This document shows, one piece after another, positions 8,453-16,565 of a stretch of DNA of 47,329 nt (position 1 is its first letter; every line of letters begins with the position of its first letter). The position numbers and the translations under genes were made by a program. Source of the DNA: Deltaproteobacteria bacterium (lineage in GTDB: Bacteria > Desulfobacterota > Binatia > UBA12015); contig VGTG01000028.1 in the NCBI GenBank assembly GCA_016874795.1, positions 1 through 47,329 of the forward strand, written 5' to 3'. The notes under the pieces are model-generated. The model saw nothing but the letters and a program-made list of their open reading frames with translations, was not told where the DNA came from and did no database searches.

Positions 8453-9460
8453 CTACAGCAGCGCGAGCGAGCGTTCGATGACCCACGAGGCGGCCAGGGC
8501 GCCCATCGCGTGGACCGGTACGGGCGCGATCCAGTCGGGCGCCCGCGCGAGCAGCGGCCGCGCGGCGCGCCCGAGCGCAAGGACTCCCAGCACGAAGGCG
8601 ATTTGGCCGGCCTCGATCCCGAGGTTGAACGCCAGCAGCGCGGCGGGGACCTCCTCCTCGGGAAGACCCGCCTCGCGAAGAGCCGAAGCGAAGCCGAGGC
8701 CGTGCAGAAGCCCGAACCCGAGCGCCATCGCCCAGGGCCGTCTCGCGAGCGGAGTCGGCTTCCCGCTTCCGGCGAGCTCGACCGCGAGGACGAAGACGCT
8801 CCCCGCGATGAGAACCTCGATCGGCGCGCTCGGGATCTCGGCTCGACCCAAGGCCGCCAGCGAGAGCGTGACGCTATGGCCGGCAGTGAAGGCGCTGACG
8901 GTGCGCAGCAGCGCGCCGAGGGTGGGCACGAGCAGCAGCAAGCCGAAGACGAAGAGCAGGTGATCGGGGCCGCCGAGGACGTGTTCGACCCCGAGCCGGC
9001 CATAGTCCCGCCAGACGTCGATGCGACGGACCTCCTCGGGAACGACGAAGTCGGGGTCGTCGGGGCGCAGCACTCCCTGAAGCCGGCGACCGTCGGCGAG
9101 CCCGACGCGCAGCAGGACGTCGGTCTGGCTACGGTCCAGCCCGTCGATCGCGATCGGCTTTCCGGAGAGTCCGCCGGCGCCGCAGCGCACGGTCCAGCGC
9201 CGCGTGAGGCGGGTCGCGTCGGTATCCTGCGATGCCGCGCCGTCGGCGCGGCAGTCCACCGGCAGGACCGGGGAGAGGGCCGCATCGTCGAGCTGCGCGA
9301 CCGCCGTCTTCCACGTCACCTGCGTCCGTCCGTCGGGGTGCTCGACGATGTCGAGCAGCGCCGGCGCGAGGGGATGAGCGAGCGCCCGGCTGGCCTCGGT
9401 CGCTCCCAGCAACGCAAGGAGGGCGGCGGCTCGCCTCCACGTCGCGAGCTTCCTCCTCAC
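8453..9460 (-). CDS. HupE/UreJ-family membrane protein
   Basis: A 335-residue protein from GTG 9460, which overlaps the stop of the isomerase gene (GTGA). It has a signal peptide (RRAAALLALLGATEASRALA), then an extracytoplasmic domain of about 130 residues, then a six-helix HupE/UreJ-type region. Family motifs are easy to see: GGPDHLLFV, FTAGHSVTL, GLLHGLGFA and FNLGIEAGQ, with conserved His and Asp/Glu inside or next to helices. Classical HupE and UreJ are thought to move nickel or cobalt; this longer version with a periplasmic head is usually of unknown cargo. No hydrogenase or urease gene is near. It lies third in a DUF3604-isomerase-HupE run, which suggests a shared envelope function. Confidence 0.85.
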   Translation of the reverse strand: MRRKLATWRRAAALLALLGATEASRALAHPLAPALLDIVEHPDGRTQVTWKTAVAQLDDAALSPVLPVDCRADGAASQDTDATRLTRRWTVRCGAGGLSGKPIAIDGLDRSQTDVLLRVGLADGRRLQGVLRPDDPDFVVPEEVRRIDVWRDYGRLGVEHVLGGPDHLLFVFGLLLLVPTLGALLRTVSAFTAGHSVTLSLAALGRAEIPSAPIEVLIAGSVFVLAVELAGSGKPTPLARRPWAMALGFGLLHGLGFASALREAGLPEEEVPAALLAFNLGIEAGQIAFVLGVLALGRAARPLLARAPDWIAPVPVHAMGALAASWVIERSLALL

Positions 9461-10404
9461 GGCTCTTCCACGCGGACGACGTAGCGGTCCCGCAGGCTCG
9501 CAAGCCCTTCGCGCAGGTGGGAGTCCCGCCGCTCGGCCTCGAGCTCCGCGACGACGCGCGAGCGGACCGCGTCGAAGGAGGCCACCTGCGAGGCCCGCTT
9601 CTCGTCGATCCACACCAGGTGAAGCCCGTGCGCCGATCGCAGAGGCCCCTGCCACCGGGCCGCCTCCAGGGTCCAGATCGAGCGCGCGAACTCCTCGCCG
9701 AAGAAGCTCTCGAGCTCCCTCGCCGACTGCGGCGGCACATGGGTGCCGAGCGGGAACGGTCGTCCCAGGCGGATGCGGGTCGGCGGAGTCGTCCGACGCC
9801 GCAATCGCTCGAGCAGTGTCGCCGCCTCGCGCTCGGCATCGTGACCGGCAGCCGAGCCGAGGAACACGTGCCAGAACCCCACGCGCGCCGCTTGGCCGTA
9901 CTCGTCACGGTGACGCTCGTAGTGCGCTCGCAGCTCCGCCTCGGCCGGCGGCGAGCCATCCGCCCCGCGTGCAAGCAGGAGCCGCATCTTCTGCACGGCG
10001 ATCCGACGGACGATCGCGTCGTTCTCGTGCAGCCCGAGGCGGCGTGCCCGCCGGTCGAGCTCGTCGTCGATCGGGTCGTCGCTCTCGGGGCCTTCCTCGA
10101 GAAAGCGCATCTTCTCGGTGAGCCGAAACGCAATCGAGGTGTCGTTCTGGTCGAGGCCGAGGGAGATCGCCTCTCGATAGAGCACCTCGTCGTCGATCGC
10201 GCGATCGAGGAGAACGCGCTCGTCGGCCGGGCCGGGGAGCCGTCCGGTCGAACGCTGGAAGGCGGCTTGCAGCTGGGCCATGCGCCCCTGGGTCAAGACC
10301 AGAGGCCGCCGCGCGCCGAGATCGGGAAGAAGAAGGTGCTTCGCCGCGAGCAGCGCCGCGCCGAGCACGACGAATCGCAGACCAGGCGAGCGCAGCCCGA
10401 TCAT
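9457..10404 (-). CDS. Parvulin-type peptidyl-prolyl isomerase, membrane-anchored
   Basis: A 315-residue protein starting at ATG 10404, overlapping the DUF3604 stop by 4 bases (ATGA). An N-terminal hydrophobic segment (FVVLGAALLAAKHLLLP) is an anchor or signal. Residues 40-150 form an SurA/PpiD-like helical chaperone region. The isomerase-like domain follows: RVGFWHVFLGS and later WQGPLRSAHGLHLVWID, which fits the parvulin consensus GP..S..GxHLV. It probably acts in the periplasm on folding of exported proteins, most likely its operon partners. Conserved catalytic histidines are only partly recognisable, so the isomerase activity is less certain than the fold. Confidence 0.8.
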   Translation of the reverse strand: MIGLRSPGLRFVVLGAALLAAKHLLLPDLGARRPLVLTQGRMAQLQAAFQRSTGRLPGPADERVLLDRAIDDEVLYREAISLGLDQNDTSIAFRLTEKMRFLEEGPESDDPIDDELDRRARRLGLHENDAIVRRIAVQKMRLLLARGADGSPPAEAELRAHYERHRDEYGQAARVGFWHVFLGSAAGHDAEREAATLLERLRRRTTPPTRIRLGRPFPLGTHVPPQSARELESFFGEEFARSIWTLEAARWQGPLRSAHGLHLVWIDEKRASQVASFDAVRSRVVAELEAERRDSHLREGLASLRDRYVVRVEEP

Positions 10405-12869
10405 TCTCGCGTCGTCGCCAGGGTCGCGCCGGACGACGACCAGAGCCGCGTCTGGGCCGCACGGTAGTCGCCGATGCGGACCTCCACATCCACCATGTGG
10501 TCGATTCTCTCCGCACCGCTCAGGTCGCCGCGGCTCTCCAGGGTGAGGACGGCAGGGCCGTCGCCGCTCTGCTCGAGGCTCGCCCGGGTCACGCCCGCGA
10601 GCCGACCGGACTCGTCCTCGTAGAGACCGCCGCGCAGCGTGCCCGCGGGAAGCGTCACCTCGTAGACGACGCCGTCGTCGCGCACCGCGACCGTGAGATC
10701 CGAGACCGCGAGATCGTGAGCGAGGCCTCCGCCGAGCGGGACCTCGAGTCGCAGCTCGTCCGCGTTCGCGTCCACGAAGCGGATGGTGCCCTCGACGGCG
10801 CCCAGGCCATCGGGCCGGAACCAGATCGGCGAAGCCCAGGCCCGCTCCTGGATCGCCTTCTCGATGTGCGGGTCGCAGCACGCGACCAGGGCCGGCGGGA
10901 CGTCGTCGGGCCGGCTGCAGTCGACGCCGAGTGCGTTGCACTGGTAGGTGCTCCAGCGGCAGGTCGGGTTCTCGAGGATTCGCGCGTAGTAGAAGGCGCG
11001 CTGGCGCGGATCGAACTCGGGATCCCTCCACGTCGTACACAGGGAGTCGAAGCCGCTGCCGCTCGGCGCGCACGTCTCCAGGTCGACGCCGGCGCCGTTC
11101 GTCGGATCCCCTGCGACTTCGAACACCTTCTCCTGCGGCTCGCCGTCACCGTCGAGCCATCCTTTGATGATCTGGACGCTCTGCAGCGGCGTGCCGGGCA
11201 CCGCGGGGCGACCTCCTGCCGCCGGCTCGCCGGCGTCCTTCAACGCGAGAACGGCGAACACCGGGCTCGAGGAGCCGTCGAGCGGCCCGATCTCCGCGCC
11301 CATGGGGACGCCGCGGCGATACCCCGTCGCGGCGAAGTCCGGGTCGTCGCACAGGTCGCCCGGGTAGTCTCCGGCGAAGAAGCGGACGATCGGGCGGGTG
11401 CCGCTCGTGGCGTACGTCTCGCGCCTGCGCATCGCGGCGAACAGCGCGTCCCGGGAGTTCTCTTCGGCCCACACCACCGCCAGCCCTCCCGGGCTGTCGT
11501 CGGCACGACCGCGTCCGCATTGGACGTTCTCCGGGTCGTCGGGCGAGCACGCCGCCGGCCCGCCCGGACGAAGACGCAGCTCGGGCGTGTCGTCGTTCAG
11601 GCCGGAGTGTCCCGCGAAGTCCATTTCCACCGTGGCACCGGGTGTGGCGTTGTGGGTGTCCGTCGCGCCGACCACGCCGAGCTGGAAGGGATTGACCCCG
11701 ATCGTCTCTTCGAGGCGCAGCCCTTCCTTCATGGCGTTGCGCACGAACGAGCCCGGCTCGAACGCGAGCGTCGGATTGCGGGTCATCTCGAAGAGGCTGT
11801 TCCGTTGGATCAGATCGAAGCTGCAGCGCTCGTCGTTGGTTCCGTAGCCGATGCGACACTCGGAGCTGCCCTTGTGCTGGACCAGCTCGACGAGCGGCTC
11901 GGAGGCGATCCGAAGTGCCGCGTCGGCGGCCGTGAAGGGGCTGCCGTCCGCGTTCTCGGCGAGGAACATCCGACCGGCGCTCACGTTGGAGTTGTGCGGG
12001 ATCGCCAGCCAATCGCATCCGGGCCGGGACTCCTGGCACCGCGCGCGCAGCTCGCGCCACATCTCTTGCAACACCGGCCGGTCCACGTAGCTCACCGGCA
12101 GGTCCGGGACGACCGCGTTCCGGAAGATGACGTTCCGATGCAGGTTCGCACCCAGGGGAGCGTTCGGTGCCGAGGTGTTTGCGGTGTATTCGTACGCGAC
12201 GAAGCTCGTGAAGGAGCACGCCGAGGTGCGGTCGTAGAAGCGTTCCCCGATGTCCTGGATGTCTTCCCAGACGAGCGAAGCGCGTTGCAGACAATCTTCT
12301 CCGGGAGCCGGACCGCAGACGCTCTCGGGATAGGCCGGGTTCGGGCTCACGACGACCGGAGCGAGAAGGTTGAAGAACACGGCTCGAATGCGGTCGAGGT
12401 CTCCCGAAACCGATGCGTCGCGGAGGTCGCCGCACTCCGGGCTGTCGTAGCCGGGGTGGCCCGGAAGGAAGCAAACCGAGTAGGCGCCGAACCCCTCGGA
12501 GTGGTCGGTCACCGCCGTGAAGTCGAGCGGCCGGCGCAGCTGCAACGGCCGCGTCCCTTGCTGGTTCTCGTCGTAGGGCGCCAAGCGGAGCTCCTCCCCG
12601 CGAGCGAACCGGTAGGCGTCGTCCGGAGTGGCGAGCACGTTGAAGACGACCGCGTCCACCGAGTACGTCGTGTGGACGTGGGTATCCCCGAAATACGGGC
12701 TTCGCAGGACGTTGAACGCGTCGCACGGCGCGCGATCCTCGGTTCGCTGCCAGGGCGCCGGGGCGCGTACTTCCACCGCCGGTGCCGGGGCCGCAGGCCG
12801 CGCAGCGTCGCCACAGGCGCCGAGCAGCACCAGCAATGCAGCGCTCGGCCATCGCGGGTGTCGCTTCAC
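10401..12869 (-). CDS. DUF3604 lipoprotein with PHP-like metal-binding motifs
   Basis: About 822 residues from GTG 12869 (MKRHPRWPSAALLVLLGACGD), which gives a compact lipoprotein signal with lipobox LGAC. Other in-frame starts are GTG 12887 and ATG 12938; the latter would add a 23-residue Gly-rich leader. Motifs of the PHP phosphoesterase type run in order: GDTHVHTTYS at about residue 65, AVTDHSEG, LAIPHNSN and GATDTHNAT, a set able to bind two or three metal ions. The protein is rich in paired cysteines (ECG, SVCG, EDCL), consistent with an oxidised envelope location. The reaction is unknown for DUF3604. It heads a run with an isomerase and a HupE-like protein, both overlapping by 4 bases. 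Confidence 0.85.
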   Translation of the reverse strand: MKRHPRWPSAALLVLLGACGDAARPAAPAPAVEVRAPAPWQRTEDRAPCDAFNVLRSPYFGDTHVHTTYSVDAVVFNVLATPDDAYRFARGEELRLAPYDENQQGTRPLQLRRPLDFTAVTDHSEGFGAYSVCFLPGHPGYDSPECGDLRDASVSGDLDRIRAVFFNLLAPVVVSPNPAYPESVCGPAPGEDCLQRASLVWEDIQDIGERFYDRTSACSFTSFVAYEYTANTSAPNAPLGANLHRNVIFRNAVVPDLPVSYVDRPVLQEMWRELRARCQESRPGCDWLAIPHNSNVSAGRMFLAENADGSPFTAADAALRIASEPLVELVQHKGSSECRIGYGTNDERCSFDLIQRNSLFEMTRNPTLAFEPGSFVRNAMKEGLRLEETIGVNPFQLGVVGATDTHNATPGATVEMDFAGHSGLNDDTPELRLRPGGPAACSPDDPENVQCGRGRADDSPGGLAVVWAEENSRDALFAAMRRRETYATSGTRPIVRFFAGDYPGDLCDDPDFAATGYRRGVPMGAEIGPLDGSSSPVFAVLALKDAGEPAAGGRPAVPGTPLQSVQIIKGWLDGDGEPQEKVFEVAGDPTNGAGVDLETCAPSGSGFDSLCTTWRDPEFDPRQRAFYYARILENPTCRWSTYQCNALGVDCSRPDDVPPALVACCDPHIEKAIQERAWASPIWFRPDGLGAVEGTIRFVDANADELRLEVPLGGGLAHDLAVSDLTVAVRDDGVVYEVTLPAGTLRGGLYEDESGRLAGVTRASLEQSGDGPAVLTLESRGDLSGAERIDHMVDVEVRIGDYRAAQTRLWSSSGATLATTRE

Positions 12870-12953
12870 CTTCGCCTCGATCGCCACGGGCCTTGCTCCC
12901 CCGGCCGGGCCGCCGCTGCCGCCGCTTCCCAGCCGCATCCGAGTGGTGGCGCC

Positions 12954-12987
12954 GGCTTAGTGCGCCGCCTTTCGGGAGTCAATTCGG
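12954..12987 (-). promoter_or_regulatory. Candidate promoter for the DUF3604 gene run
   Basis: On the minus strand CCGAATTGAC (12987-12978) gives TTGACT at 12982-12977. A 17-base spacer follows, then TAAGCC at 12959-12954 as a weak -10. Transcription would begin near 12947. That is 9 bases before ATG 12938 or about 78 before GTG 12869. Confidence 0.4.
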
Positions 12988-13157
12988 ACGCGCTGCCTCA
13001 ACGCCTCGCCACGCGTGCAAGATGGCGCCGGAAGGGGAAGGTTCTCGCGGATGCGCTCCACGCCGGCGTCTCCGCCGCAGTGCACTCTCTCGAGGTCGAC
13101 GATGTCGAGCGTGCGCCGAGATGGTCCCCGGAGCGTGCGCCTGTTAGACCGAGGCGC

Positions 13158-13169
13158 GGTTCCGGAACC
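13158..13169. promoter_or_regulatory. 12-base perfect palindrome ahead of the ABC permease start
   Basis: GGTTCCGGAACC reads the same on both strands and ends 3 bases before the chosen GTG start of the permease. It could be an operator half-site pair or a hairpin over the ribosome site. No regulator gene is adjacent. Confidence 0.3.
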
Positions 13170-13172
13170 ACG

Positions 13173-14228
13173 GTGAAGGGAGACCTCGAGTCCGTCCGGC
13201 GGGTGACGCCCGGAAGCGTCCTCGCCTTGCACACGGCGGGACTCGCGGCGCTGCTTCTCAGCGCCGGTCTCGGGCTCGCGATCGGTCCCGTCGAGATCGA
13301 TCCGATCGCCGCGTGGTCCGCGCCCGCGGCCGATCCGGCGCACGTGATCCTCGTCGGCGCGCGCTTGCCGCGCGTCGTCCTCGGCGCGCTCGTCGGCGGC
13401 GCGCTAGGGCTCGCCGGCGCGGCTCTGCAGGCGCTTCTTTCGAATCCACTCGCATGCCCGCACGTCCTCGGAATCTCTGGCGGCGCGGCGCTGCTCGGCA
13501 TCCTTGCCATGATCTTCGCGCCCTTGCCGGCAGTCGCCGCGTTCGGCGGAGAGGAGGGCGCGCTCGTGCTCGTGCCGCTCGCGGCGTTCGCCGGGGCGCT
13601 CGGTACGGCCGCGCTCGTGCGCGCCGTCGCTTCCGCTGCAGGGCGGGCGACGCCTCACACTTTGCTCTTGACGGGCGTCGTCTTCAACGCGTTCGCCGCC
13701 GCGGTGATCACGTTCATCAACAGCATCGCGGACTTCCATCGCGCGCACGGCATCCTCGCGTGGGTCGTCGGCTCGTTGACGGTGCGCGGCGCCGCGTGGA
13801 CCTGGGCGGCGGCCGCGACCCTCGCGGCCGGAGCGGTCCTGCTCTCCGCGAGCGCGCGCGACCTGAACGCACTTGCACTGGGAGAGGAGGGCGCCGGCAG
13901 CCTCGGCGTCGACGTGCGCGGCACCCGCCTTCGGATCTACCTCGCGGTCGCACTGCTCGTCGCGGGCGCTGTGCCGGTCTCGGGCATGATCGGCTTCGTC
14001 GGGCTGATCGTTCCGCACGCCGTGCGCTTGCTGGTCGGAAGCGACCAGCGGCGCGTGCTGCCGGCTTCGATGTGGGGCGGGGCCGTGTTCCTCGTTCTCG
14101 CCGATACGGCAGCGCGGACGGTGCTCGGCGCGATCGAGCTGCCGGTCGGGGTGATCACGGCGCTCTGCGGCGGTCCGTTCTTCCTCTTCCTGCTCCGTCG
14201 CCAGGGGCGGCTCGAGGCGGCGCGATGA
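13173..14228 (+). CDS. FecCD/BtuC-type ABC transporter permease
   Basis: A 351-residue integral membrane protein with about nine or ten hydrophobic helices. FecCD features are clear: ARLPRVVLGALVGGALGLAGAALQALLSNPLACP, GISGGAALL, then GMIGFVGLIVPHAVRLLVG and a closing ELPVGVITALCGGPFFLFLL. This family carries ferric siderophores, haem or cobalamin across the inner membrane. The start is taken as GTG 13173; a second in-frame GTG at 13203 is also possible. The stop overlaps the ATPase start by 4 bases (ATGA). No periplasmic binding protein or TonB receptor lies next to it, so the substrate is open. I saw no riboswitch or Fur box. Confidence 0.9.
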   Translation: MKGDLESVRRVTPGSVLALHTAGLAALLLSAGLGLAIGPVEIDPIAAWSAPAADPAHVILVGARLPRVVLGALVGGALGLAGAALQALLSNPLACPHVLGISGGAALLGILAMIFAPLPAVAAFGGEEGALVLVPLAAFAGALGTAALVRAVASAAGRATPHTLLLTGVVFNAFAAAVITFINSIADFHRAHGILAWVVGSLTVRGAAWTWAAAATLAAGAVLLSASARDLNALALGEEGAGSLGVDVRGTRLRIYLAVALLVAGAVPVSGMIGFVGLIVPHAVRLLVGSDQRRVLPASMWGGAVFLVLADTAARTVLGAIELPVGVITALCGGPFFLFLLRRQGRLEAAR

Positions 14229-15037
14229 GGCTCGACGCCGAATCGCTCGTCGTGCGCTACGGGACGCGCGAGGCGCTCGCCGGAGTCGACGTGAGCGTCG
14301 AACCCGGGCGGATCCTCGGCATCATCGGGCCGAACGGCTCGGGCAAGTCGACTCTCGTGCGCGCGATGGCGGGCGTTCGCGCGCCGGACGCGGGCGTGGT
14401 GCGGCTCGACGGGCGGCCTCTCGGCGAGATCGGGCGCCGCGAGCGCTACCGGGCGATCGCTCTCGTCCCGCAGGAGACGCAAGTCTCCTTTCCGATGCGC
14501 GTGAGCGATCTCGTCCTCCTCGGCCGCTCGCCGCACACCGGCGCATTCGGCTGGGAAACGTCGCACGACCTGGAGGTCGCTCGCCGGGCGATGGAGCGGA
14601 CGGACGTGCTCGGGCTCGGGGGGCGCCGGCTCGACGAGCTCTCCGGCGGCGAGCGCCAGCGGGCCGTCCTCGCGCGCGCTCTCGCGCAGGAGCCGCGGGT
14701 CCTCCTCCTCGACGAGCCGACATCTTTTTTGGATTTACGCCATGCGGTCCTGCTGCTCGACCTCGTGCGTGAGCTCGCGACCGCGGGAGGCCTCGCCGTC
14801 GCGGTCGTCCTGCACGACCTGAACCTGGCCGGGATGTACTGCGACCGGCTCGCTCTCCTCTCCGCGGGCCGCGTCCACACGCAGGGGGCGCCCGAGTCGG
14901 TCCTCCGGTACCAGGACCTCTGCACGGTCTACGGGACGGAGCTCTACGTCGCGCCGAACGACGTCACCGGCAGGATGGTCGTCCTGCCGCTCTCCGCGGA
15001 GCACCGAAACCGGCTGACGCCGGGGCGCGGTTCGTAG
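14225..15037 (+). CDS. ABC transporter ATP-binding protein (FecE/BtuD type)
   Basis: A 270-residue ATPase. The Walker A motif GPNGSGKST is at about residue 37, the Q-loop is VPQETQVSF, the signature is LSGGERQR at about residue 140, Walker B is VLLLDEPTSFLDL, and the switch histidine is in VVLHDLNLA. The spacing and the SFLDL variant fit the iron-chelate/cobalamin group. It starts at ATG 14225 inside the permease stop and would energise that permease at the cytoplasmic face. Sequence at the C-terminus (YGTELYVAPND) is typical of FecE-like proteins. It ends 88 bases before nuoA, where a new promoter is likely. Confidence 0.92.
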   Translation: MRLDAESLVVRYGTREALAGVDVSVEPGRILGIIGPNGSGKSTLVRAMAGVRAPDAGVVRLDGRPLGEIGRRERYRAIALVPQETQVSFPMRVSDLVLLGRSPHTGAFGWETSHDLEVARRAMERTDVLGLGGRRLDELSGGERQRAVLARALAQEPRVLLLDEPTSFLDLRHAVLLLDLVRELATAGGLAVAVVLHDLNLAGMYCDRLALLSAGRVHTQGAPESVLRYQDLCTVYGTELYVAPNDVTGRMVVLPLSAEHRNRLTPGRGS

Positions 15038-15063
15038 CGGCAGAGCTGCGGGCCGCCCGGCTG

Positions 15064-15098
15064 CCGAATTGACTCCGCGCAAACGTGGGTGGTAACTA
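15064..15098 (+). promoter_or_regulatory. Candidate promoter of the nuo operon
   Basis: CCGAATTGAC at 15064-15073 gives TTGACT at 15069-15074. An AT-richer stretch TAACTA at 15093-15098 follows after 18 bases, though it is a poor match to TATAAT. nuoA starts at 15126 with GGGAG at 15116-15120. This is the third copy of the 10-mer in a promoter-like place. Confidence 0.4.
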
Positions 15099-15125
15099 CT
15101 TTTGCCCGCGAAACTGGGAGTTTTG

Positions 15126-15518
15126 GTGAATTTCGACCTGGCGAATGTATTAGTCTTCCTGCTGCTCGGAGCCATCACGGCCGGCCTGATGCTCGGCCTC
15201 GGCTGGCTCCTTCGGCCGTCGAATCCGGAGCCCAAGAAGCTCACCACCTACGAGTGTGGCGAGCCTCCTTCGGGAAGCGCCTGGATCAACTTCAACATCC
15301 GCTTCTATCTGATCGCGCTCGTCTTCGTGATCTTCGACGTCGAGGTCGCGTTCGTCTATCCGGTGGCAGTCGCCTTCCGGCAATTCGTGCTCGATGGTCG
15401 AGGCCTCGTCGCCTTCCTCGAGCTGTTCGTCTTCGTAGGTATTCTGTTCGCGGGCCTGATCTACGTGTGGGCGAAGCGCGATCTCGAGTGGCTGAAGCGA
15501 GTGGGGCAGCCGGGCTGA
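15126..15518 (+). CDS. nuoA: NADH-quinone oxidoreductase subunit A
   Basis: A 130-residue subunit with three hydrophobic helices. The conserved loop [16 protein letters not shown] after helix 1 is diagnostic of NuoA (ND3), and [13 protein letters not shown] is the start of helix 2. GTG 15126 is preferred over TTG 15102 and TTG 15123 because GGGAG lies 5 bases upstream and the protein then begins [11 protein letters not shown]. It sits in the membrane arm next to the quinone cavity. It is the first gene of an operon that runs to nuoN; nuoB follows after 22 bases. Confidence 0.96.
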   Translation: MNFDLANVLVFLLLGAITAGLMLGLGWLLRPSNPEPKKLTTYECGEPPSGSAWINFNIRFYLIALVFVIFDVEVAFVYPVAVAFRQFVLDGRGLVAFLELFVFVGILFAGLIYVWAKRDLEWLKRVGQPG

Positions 15519-15540
15519 AGGGTTCGGAGGAAATCTCGCG

Positions 15541-16044
15541 ATGTCGCTGATCAACACCGTTCCGGAGTCCGTCATCACCACCAAGGTGGACGAAGTCCTC
15601 AACTGGACCCGGAAATCGTCGGTTTGGTACATGCTCTTCGGCCTCGCCTGCTGCGCCATCGAGATGATGCAGACCGGCGGGCCGCGGTCGGATCTCGACC
15701 GCTTCGGCGCGGTCCCTCGGGCGACGCCGCGCGTCTCGGATCTGATCATCGTCTCCGGCACGCTCACCTTGAAGATGGCGCTCCGGACGAAGGTGCTCTA
15801 CGAGCAGATGCCCGATCCGAAGTACGCGATCTCGATGGGGAGCTGCGCGAACTGCGGCGGCCTCTTCCAGCTCGCCTACTCGGTGTGCGACGGCGTCGAC
15901 AAGGTGATCCCGGTCGACGTCTACGTTCCGGGCTGCCCGCCGCGCCCCGAGGCGCTGACCGAGGGCCTGCTGAAGCTCCAGGACAAGATCCAGCAGGAGC
16001 GCTGGCTCGTCCGCGCTTCCGACGAAGGCTCCGCGGCGGCCTAG
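15541..16044 (+). CDS. nuoB: NADH-quinone oxidoreductase subunit B
   Basis: A 167-residue subunit carrying the terminal N2 [4Fe-4S] cluster that reduces quinone. Its cysteine ligands are visible: the tandem pair in [11 protein letters not shown], then [10 protein letters not shown] and [10 protein letters not shown]. The N-terminal segment is short. Sequence is highly conserved over the whole length, so no truncation or frameshift is suspected. It joins NuoC and NuoD at the peripheral-arm/membrane interface. Confidence 0.97.
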   Translation: MSLINTVPESVITTKVDEVLNWTRKSSVWYMLFGLACCAIEMMQTGGPRSDLDRFGAVPRATPRVSDLIIVSGTLTLKMALRTKVLYEQMPDPKYAISMGSCANCGGLFQLAYSVCDGVDKVIPVDVYVPGCPPRPEALTEGLLKLQDKIQQERWLVRASDEGSAAA

Positions 16045-16067
16045 CGCCCGAAGCCGATCGGCCGATC

Positions 16068-16565
16068 ATGGAAGCCGCAGAGATTCACCGCCGCCTTCGC
16101 GACAAGCTCGGAAACGCGGTGGAGCCGACGCTCCAGGACGGCGACTGGCCGGCCTGCGAGGTCCGCGCCGCCGCCGTCGCGGAAGCGTGCCGCTTCCTGC
16201 GCGACGACCCCGACCTCCGCTTCGACTGCCTCTCGAACCTGAGCGCCGTCGATCGCAAGGCCGCCGACCAGATCGAAGTCCACTACCACCTCTTCTCGTA
16301 CGCCCACCGGCACCAGGTCGTGGTGAAGGCGTCGTCGCCGCGGCTCGATCCGGTGCTGCCGACGGTCTCCAACGTCTGGCCGATCGCGAACTGGCTCGAG
16401 CGCGAGGCGTTCGACCTGATGGGCGTGACCTTCGTCAATCACCCCGACCTGCGGCGCATCTTGATGCCGGAGGACTGGGTCGGCCACCCGCTGCGCAAGG
16501 ACTTCGTCGAGCCGGAGGAGTACCACGGCATCTCGACGCGGAGAGAGAGCCTCCTCAAGATATGA
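16068..16565 (+). CDS. nuoC: NADH-quinone oxidoreductase subunit C
   Basis: A 165-residue 30-kDa subunit starting at ATG 16068. The family signature is in the C-terminal half: [38 protein letters not shown]. It is separate from nuoD, unlike the fused nuoCD of Escherichia coli. It has no cofactor and forms part of the hydrophilic connector. Its stop overlaps the nuoD start by 4 bases (ATGA). Confidence 0.96.
   Translation: MEAAEIHRRLRDKLGNAVEPTLQDGDWPACEVRAAAVAEACRFLRDDPDLRFDCLSNLSAVDRKAADQIEVHYHLFSYAHRHQVVVKASSPRLDPVLPTVSNVWPIANWLEREAFDLMGVTFVNHPDLRRILMPEDWVGHPLRKDFVEPEEYHGISTRRESLLKI

Larger units (their letters stand above)
12870..13172. other. Divergent intergenic region between DUF3604 and ABC permease genes
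   Basis: About 300 bases if the DUF3604 protein starts at 12869, or 234 if it starts at 12938. It holds a minus-strand CCGAATTGAC promoter candidate at 12954-12987 and a 12-base palindrome at 13158-13169. I looked for a cobalamin riboswitch because a BtuC-like permease follows and saw no convincing B12-box. No small ORF here looks real. Confidence 0.5.

Noticed and set aside
13158-13169. T-arm-like sequence of a tRNA
   Set aside because: GGTTCCGGAACC lacks the T-loop sequence, and no acceptor or anticodon stem fits around it.
12939-13172. Possible cobalamin riboswitch ahead of the BtuC-like permease
   Set aside because: No convincing B12-box or paired arms could be found by eye.
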